A stretch of 10,637 nt of DNA. Origin: an uncultured Kineosporia sp. Lineage in GTDB: Bacteria > Actinomycetota > Actinomycetes > Actinomycetales > Kineosporiaceae. This document shows, piece after piece, positions 7,077 to 10,637 of the stretch (position 1 is the first letter of the stretch; the number at the start of each line of letters is the position of its first letter). The translations under genes were made by a program, and so were the position numbers. The notes below the pieces were generated by a model that was not told the origin of the DNA, ran no database searches, and was given only the letters and a program-made list of their open reading frames with translations. The DNA lies in contig CALMAR010000417.1 of assembly GCA_937859855.1 (NCBI GenBank), forward strand, positions 1-10,637. Reading direction: 5' to 3'.

Positions 7077-7754
7077 TCATCCGGGGCCGGCCTTGTACCC
7101 CACACCGCGCACCGTGACCACGATCTCGGGCCGCTCCGGATCTTTCTCGATCTTCGATCGCAGGCGCTGAACATGCACGTTCACCAGACGAGTATCTGCC
7201 GCGTGCCGGTATCCCCATACCTGTTCGAGCAGCACCTCCCGGGTGAACACCTGCCATGGCTTGCGGGCCAGCGCCACCAGCAGGTCGAACTCCAGCGGGG
7301 TCAACGCGAGCACCTCGCCGCCGCGACGCACGATGTGACCGGCGACGTCGATGTTGATGTCGCCGATGTCCAGCGACTCGGGGGCTGGATCGCTGGTGGT
7401 CCGCAGCCGCGCCCGGACCCGGGCCACCAGCTCCTTTGGCTTGAACGGCTTGACCACGTAGTCGTCGGCGCCGGACTCGAGTCCGAGCACGATATCGACG
7501 GTGTCGCTCTTGGCCGTCAGCATCACGATCGGGACGCCGGACTCCTGCCGGATCAACCGGCACACCTCGATGCCGTCGCGGCCGGGCAACATCAGATCGA
7601 GCAACACCAGGTCAGGCCGCGAGGAGTGGAAAGCGTCCAGCGCACCCAGCCCATCGGCGCAGAAGACGGGGTCGAATCCCTCACCTCGCAGCACGATGCC
7701 CAGCATCTCCGACAGCGCATTGTCGTCATCAACGACGAGCACACGACCCCTCAT
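7077..7754 (-). CDS. mtrA: Response regulator MtrA
   Basis: OmpR/PhoB-class response regulator of 225 residues. The receiver domain (about 1-118) has acidic pocket Asp9-Asp11, phosphoacceptor Asp53 (DLVLLDLMLPGRDG), Thr80 and Lys102. Tyr99 corresponds to the Tyr102 known to matter in M. tuberculosis MtrA. The winged-helix DNA-binding domain (about 125-222) contains LTPLEFDLLVALARKPWQVF, VWGYRHAADTRLVNVHVQRLRSKIEKDPE and VRGVGYKAGPG, nearly identical to the mycobacterial protein. In that genus MtrA controls dnaA, resuscitation-promoting factor and cell-wall hydrolase genes. The ATG at 7754 is fixed by an in-frame TGA six bases upstream. There is no evident Shine-Dalgarno sequence. A possible -10 TAGATT lies at 7791-7796 (minus), without a good -35. 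The gene diverges from the plus-strand membrane-protein cluster. Confidence 0.97.
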   Translation of the reverse strand: MRGRVLVVDDDNALSEMLGIVLRGEGFDPVFCADGLGALDAFHSSRPDLVLLDLMLPGRDGIEVCRLIRQESGVPIVMLTAKSDTVDIVLGLESGADDYVVKPFKPKELVARVRARLRTTSDPAPESLDIGDINIDVAGHIVRRGGEVLALTPLEFDLLVALARKPWQVFTREVLLEQVWGYRHAADTRLVNVHVQRLRSKIEKDPERPEIVVTVRGVGYKAGPG

Positions 7755-7905
7755 GCATCACATGGTGTCAAATTCCCGGCCGCCGCAGCCAATCTATGTC
7801 TTGTCTTTGCCCCACTGGCCCCCGGCCGCTGCGATCAGGCTGTCGCCAGGCCATGCCAGGATGTGACGAAGCAGCCGACCGGGCAGCCGAGGGGGAAGGG
7901 AGCAG

Positions 7906-8133
7906 GTCATCACCCAGCCACCCGAGCCTGGCTGGACCCAGCCGGGGCAGTCCAGTGAGCCTTCCTGGGGGTACCCCGGCGGGGCGAGCAACGGTGGCGC
8001 CGGTCAGCCTGGTCAGCCCGTTCAGTCCGGTCAATCCGGTCAGCCCGGCCAGCCCGGTCAGCCCGGCACGTGGGCCTGGGGACCCGGGCCTGGATCACCA
8101 ACGGGTGCTGACCCGGGCCGGAGGTCCGGGCTG
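7906..8133 (+). other. In-frame Gln-Pro-Gly-rich N-terminal extension of the next gene, lacking a canonical start
   Basis: The frame of the 8134 gene is open back to a TGA at 7864. From 7909 it reads as a typical actinobacterial membrane-protein tail, (ATC) TQPPEPGWTQPGQSSEPSWGYP ... then Gln-Pro-Gly/Gln-Ser-Gly repeats, then a Trp/Pro/Gly stretch leading into VPLRPLTIGEIYDG. There is no ATG, GTG, TTG or CTG in frame between 7867 and the Gln-Pro-Gly repeats; CTG 8131 and GTG 8134 come next. GGGAG (7898-7902) sits six bases before the ATC at 7909, exactly where a start Met would be expected. I infer that the extension is translated, or was until recently. Confidence 0.5.
8002..8064 (+). repeat. 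Seven tandem 9-bp units (consensus GGTCAGCCC)
   Basis: Seven consecutive degenerate nonamers encode Gly-Gln-Pro or Gly-Gln-Ser steps in frame with the membrane-protein gene at 8134. Units differ at one to three positions, some of them synonymous. This is a low-complexity, slippage-prone coding repeat, not a CRISPR or regulatory array. Confidence 0.8.
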
Positions 8134-9069
8134 GTGCCACTGCGACCGCTCACCATCGGCGAGATCTATGACGGCGCGATCCGGGCGATCCGGCAGAACC
8201 CCCGGACCATGGCGGGTTGCGCCGCTGTCGTGGTCGCGGTGATAAGCCTGCTGACCCTGCTCCCGCAGGCCGCCGCCTTGACCCAGTTGGCGGCCAGCGG
8301 TGTGTATGACCCGCAATTCACGAAGGACCCGCAAGCCGCAGATGTCGCGCAGGCACTGAGCAGTGGCAGCTTGGCGGTGGGGGTGGCTCTGCTGGAGTAC
8401 GTGATGGGCACGGCCTTGGTGTCCAGCCTGCTGGTGATCGCGGTGGACGGTGCGGTCCGGGGCCGGAAGGTCAGCACCGCCGAACTCTTCCAGCGGGGGC
8501 GCCGGCGGATCCTCGCGATCATCGGGCTGAGCCTGACCATTCTGATCAGCGCGCCGATCCTGATGGCGATCTGCCTGCTGCCGGGGGTGATCCTGCTGAT
8601 CACTTCACCGAATACAGCCCTCGGCGCCGGACTGGTGGTGTTCGGGGTGTTCCTGGGCCTGGTGATCGTGGCAACCCTGGTCCTGGCCCGGTGGGCGGTG
8701 GCCGCGCCCGTGCTGGTACTCGAGGGCACCAGCATCCGGCGCGCGTTGCGGCGCTCGTCCCGGCTGGTGCACGGCAACGCCTGGCGGGTGTTCGGGATCA
8801 GCCTGCTGACGGTGATCATCGTGGCGATCATCCGGCAGATCTTTCTGGTGCCGTTCACCATCGCGGCCGACATCGCCGGGCCGAATGTGGGCACCGGCTC
8901 GTTCGGGCAGACCGTGGTGCAACTGCTGATCCTCAACGCGGGCACCATCCTGGCTGGGGCGGTGTTCCTGCCCTTCAGCAGCGGGGTCTCGGCGCTGCTG
9001 TATCTGGATCTGCGGATCCGGCGGGAGGGTCTGGACATCGAACTGCTCCGCCCGGAGCCACCGCGGTGA
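8134..9069 (+). CDS. Six-segment membrane protein, glycerophosphodiester phosphodiesterase membrane-domain family
   Basis: From the GTG at 8134 the protein has 311 residues, starting VPLRPLTIGEIYDGAIRAIRQNPRT, the usual entry motif of this actinobacterial membrane family. About six hydrophobic segments are visible near residues 28-48, 78-104, 128-155, 163-185, 217-235 and 262-280. The motif RRALRRSSRLVHGNAWRVFG before segment five is also typical. No phosphodiesterase catalytic domain is present, so enzyme activity should not be assumed; the function is unknown. A GGAGG at 8120-8124 lies nine bases before the GTG and supports this start, but an in-frame Gln-Pro-Gly-rich stretch upstream (7909-8133) looks coding and would give 386 residues. 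The stop overlaps the next start (GTGA at 9066-9069), so the gene is coupled to the DUF4129 gene. Confidence 0.8.
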   Translation: MPLRPLTIGEIYDGAIRAIRQNPRTMAGCAAVVVAVISLLTLLPQAAALTQLAASGVYDPQFTKDPQAADVAQALSSGSLAVGVALLEYVMGTALVSSLLVIAVDGAVRGRKVSTAELFQRGRRRILAIIGLSLTILISAPILMAICLLPGVILLITSPNTALGAGLVVFGVFLGLVIVATLVLARWAVAAPVLVLEGTSIRRALRRSSRLVHGNAWRVFGISLLTVIIVAIIRQIFLVPFTIAADIAGPNVGTGSFGQTVVQLLILNAGTILAGAVFLPFSSGVSALLYLDLRIRREGLDIELLRPEPPR

Positions 9070-9719
9070 ATCTGTCCTGGCCAGCGGCTGGCGGCGTCAC
9101 TCTTCAGCCGGGCCGGCAAGAGGCCCGGGAGTGGGCGATCCGGGAACTGTCCGGCCGGGAGTATCAGGAGGCGCGGCCCAGCCTGATCACCCGAGCGCTG
9201 ACCTGGATGGGGGATCACATCAGCGGCTGGCAGGGGCCGGGCGGCCCCGGGGCTGGGACCGGCGCCGTGATCGCGGTGACGGTAGTGGCGCTGATCGTGT
9301 CCCTGGCGGTGTGGCGGTCCGGCGGGCTGCACCGCACCGCGCGCAGCCACTCCGGTCCGGCGCTGGACGGCGCCCCGGCCTCATCGGCGCAGCACTACGC
9401 CGCCGCCGATCAGGCAGCGTCGGCCCGTGATTGGAACACCGCAGTGGCCGAGCGATTTCGCGGAATCGCCCGCGCGCTTGAGGAACGCACCATTCTGTCC
9501 GCGCAGCGCGGCCGGACCGCTGATGAGATCGCGATTGCGGCGGCAGCGGTTCTCCCCGCTCTGGGCGCTGAGTTCACTTCCGCGGCAAGGATTTTCGACG
9601 ATGTCTGGTACGGGGGCCAGGGCGCCACCGCGGTTCAGGACGACGCGCTGCGCCAGCTGGCGGACCGGGTGAGGACGGTCCGGGCCGCGGATCTGCCGGT
9701 TCCGGCTGGTGCCCTGTGA
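9066..9719 (+). CDS. DUF4129 domain-containing membrane protein
   Basis: A 217-residue protein beginning at the GTG that overlaps the upstream stop by four bases. A short N-terminal helical region (RQEAREWAIRELSGREYQEARP) is followed by a Gly/Pro-rich turn and a single membrane segment at about 66-84. A cytoplasmic DUF4129 domain lies at about 108-187 and includes AERFRGIARALEERTIL, GRTADEIA and the terminal RIFDDVWYGG. This architecture is standard for the family; it is usually found beside DUF4350, moxR and DUF58 genes, and its biochemical role is not established. Earlier in-frame codons exist, back to 8691, but they fall inside the previous gene in another frame and carry no family similarity. 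The stop overlaps an ATG (ATGA at 9719). Confidence 0.9.
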   Translation: MNLSWPAAGGVTLQPGRQEAREWAIRELSGREYQEARPSLITRALTWMGDHISGWQGPGGPGAGTGAVIAVTVVALIVSLAVWRSGGLHRTARSHSGPALDGAPASSAQHYAAADQAASARDWNTAVAERFRGIARALEERTILSAQRGRTADEIAIAAAAVLPALGAEFTSAARIFDDVWYGGQGATAVQDDALRQLADRVRTVRAADLPVPAGAL

Positions 9720-9787
9720 TGAGTGACTGGCCCCCCAGCACCGGCTGCGTCCAGCTGAACCGATGCCGCCGGTTGAGGTGTGGGTAG
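9719..9787 (+). other. 22-codon coupled mini-ORF ending in amber directly before the DUF4350 start
   Basis: An ATG at 9719 overlaps the DUF4129 stop, reads MSDWPPSTGCVQLNRCRRLRCG, and ends with TAG at 9785-9787. The next codon is the ATG of the DUF4350 gene in the same frame. Either it is a translated linker or leader that couples the two genes, or it is the true N-terminus of the DUF4350 protein cut off by a nonsense codon. Confidence 0.35.
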
Positions 9788-10637
9788 ATGAACGCCCGCG
9801 TGCGCGCGGCCGGGCCGTGGCTGCTGGTGGCCGGCGTGGTGCTGATCAGCGCCCTGCTGCTGGCTCTGGACAGTGCCCAGAGCGGCAGGGGTACCCGGCT
9901 GGACCCGGGCAATCCGGACCCCGAAGGCGGGCGGGCACTGGCCCGGATCCTTGGCCAGCACGGCGTCCAGGTGCACCCGGTGACCCGCTCCGATCAGGCT
10001 CTGCGGCAGGCTGCCAATGGCGGCACTGTGCTGGTCACCCGCAGCCAGTTCCTCAGCCCCGCCCAGCTCGACCGGCTCCGCGCCACCAGCGGACCTCTGG
10101 TCCTGGTCGAGCCCGGCGACCAGACACTGCGTCGTCTGGACCCGGACATCACCTCGGCCGGGGCAACGCCCAGCGCCGTGCTCAGCCCGCGGTGTTCCGA
10201 CCCGGACGCCCAGGCCGCCGGAGCAGTCCTGGCGGGCAATCTGCTCTATGCCCGCTCCCCCAGCGGGCTGGCCGGTTCCGGTCTGACGCTCTGCTATCCC
10301 GGCCCGGATCAGGCAAGGACCGGGTCCTACCTGATCGACGAACGACGCGGACGGGAAATCATCGTGATCGGCCAGAGTGAGCTGCTGACCAACGGTCAGC
10401 TCGGACGGGAGGGCGACGCCGCCCTGGCCGTTCGTACTCTGAGCCGCCGCGCTGACCTGATCTGGTACGTGCCGGACCCGCTGGAGCCGGGCGCATCTGG
10501 TGAGACGGAGTCGTTGCGGGAGCTACTTGCGCCGGTGGTGTGGTGGGTGCTGGCCCAGCTGGGCCTGACGGTGCTGCTGATCATGCTCTGGCGGGGGCGC
10601 CGGCTGGGCAAGCTGGTCAGCGAGCCGCTGCCGGTGG
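9788..10637 (+). CDS. DUF4350 domain-containing membrane protein (3' end outside window)
   Basis: The frame is open from the ATG at 9788 to the window end (283 codons). It starts MNARVRAAGPWLLVAGVVLISALLLAL, one N-terminal membrane segment at about 10-27. The DUF4350 region follows: LDPGNPDPEGGRALARILGQHGVQVHPV at about 38-65, GGTVLVTRSQFLSPAQLDRL, and LVLVEPGDQ. A second membrane segment (about 247-267, VVWWVLAQLGLTVLLIMLWRG) leads into the conserved RRLGKLVSEPLPV where the window stops. The layout suggests an outward-facing, ThuA/glutaminase-like fold of unknown function. GAGG at 9775-9778 is nine bases before the start. In M. tuberculosis the comparable gene neighbours moxR2 and a DUF58 gene, so a MoxR ATPase is expected just beyond the right edge. 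Confidence 0.88.
   Translation, partial: MNARVRAAGPWLLVAGVVLISALLLALDSAQSGRGTRLDPGNPDPEGGRALARILGQHGVQVHPVTRSDQALRQAANGGTVLVTRSQFLSPAQLDRLRATSGPLVLVEPGDQTLRRLDPDITSAGATPSAVLSPRCSDPDAQAAGAVLAGNLLYARSPSGLAGSGLTLCYPGPDQARTGSYLIDERRGREIIVIGQSELLTNGQLGREGDAALAVRTLSRRADLIWYVPDPLEPGASGETESLRELLAPVVWWVLAQLGLTVLLIMLWRGRRLGKLVSEPLPV

Noticed and set aside
6840..7958. Plus-strand open frame (372 codons) opposite mtrB 5' end and mtrA
   Set aside because: Shadow of strongly conserved mtrA/mtrB; no recognisable domain and biased Arg/His/Gln composition.
8002..8064. Tandem 9-bp units as a CRISPR or regulatory iteron array
   Set aside because: No spacers, units are in phase with codons and vary partly at synonymous positions; best explained as a Gly-Gln-Pro coding repeat.
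8166..9350. Minus-strand open frame (394 codons) opposite the membrane protein and DUF4129 genes
   Set aside because: The plus strand carries recognisable membrane and DUF4129 motifs and coupled starts; the minus frame is low-complexity Arg/Ser/Ala/Thr.
1..10637. A novel defence, mobile or biosynthetic system
   Set aside because: No transposase, integrase, nuclease-defence, tRNA, attachment site or cluster enzyme is visible; the genes are conserved actinobacterial housekeeping and envelope-signalling genes.

Overview
The window is a high-GC chromosomal segment of an actinobacterium. The evidence is the gene set and order (mtrA-mtrB-lpqB, then a ComF-family gene, then a long-form hpf), the strong G/C bias at third codon positions, the frequent GTG starts and the four-base start/stop overlaps. 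The genus cannot be fixed from the sequence alone.

Layout. Positions 1-912 (minus) hold most of a YcaQ/AlkX-type DNA glycosylase gene whose 3' end lies outside the window. Diverging from it at 1046 (plus) is a small MT0933-like (Rv0909-type antitoxin family) gene whose reading frame runs on unusually far. It converges on hpf (1364-2170, minus). Upstream of hpf on the minus strand are a ComF-family phosphoribosyltransferase (about 2320-3204), the lipoprotein gene lpqB (3372-5195), the sensor kinase mtrB (5192-7069) and the response regulator mtrA (7077-7754). Diverging from mtrA on the plus strand is a tightly coupled cluster. It comprises a six-segment membrane protein related to the glycerophosphodiester phosphodiesterase membrane domain (8134-9069, probably with a further in-frame N-terminal extension from about 7909), a DUF4129 protein (9066-9719) and a DUF4350 protein (9788 to the window end).

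How the genes work together. MtrB senses and phosphorylates, MtrA is the DNA-binding partner, and LpqB is the secreted lipoprotein that modulates MtrB. In mycobacteria this trio links cell-wall metabolism, division and replication. Start/stop overlap or near-overlap indicates one mtrA-mtrB-lpqB transcript. The plus-strand DUF4129/DUF4350 genes belong to a set that in actinobacteria usually continues into moxR, DUF58 and related membrane genes; those would lie past the right edge.

The core is an ordinary conserved locus, and I see no defence system, mobile element, CRISPR array or RNA gene. The points worth a second look are non-coding or start-site details. These are a conserved-looking Gln-Pro-Gly-rich N-terminal extension with no canonical start codon (AUC candidate), a lpqB-comF gap carrying two perfect inverted repeats and two DnaA-box-like 9-mers, a one-codon (amber) interruption before the DUF4350 gene, a probable leaderless start for the glycosylase, and overlapping convergent tails of hpf and the MT0933-like gene.
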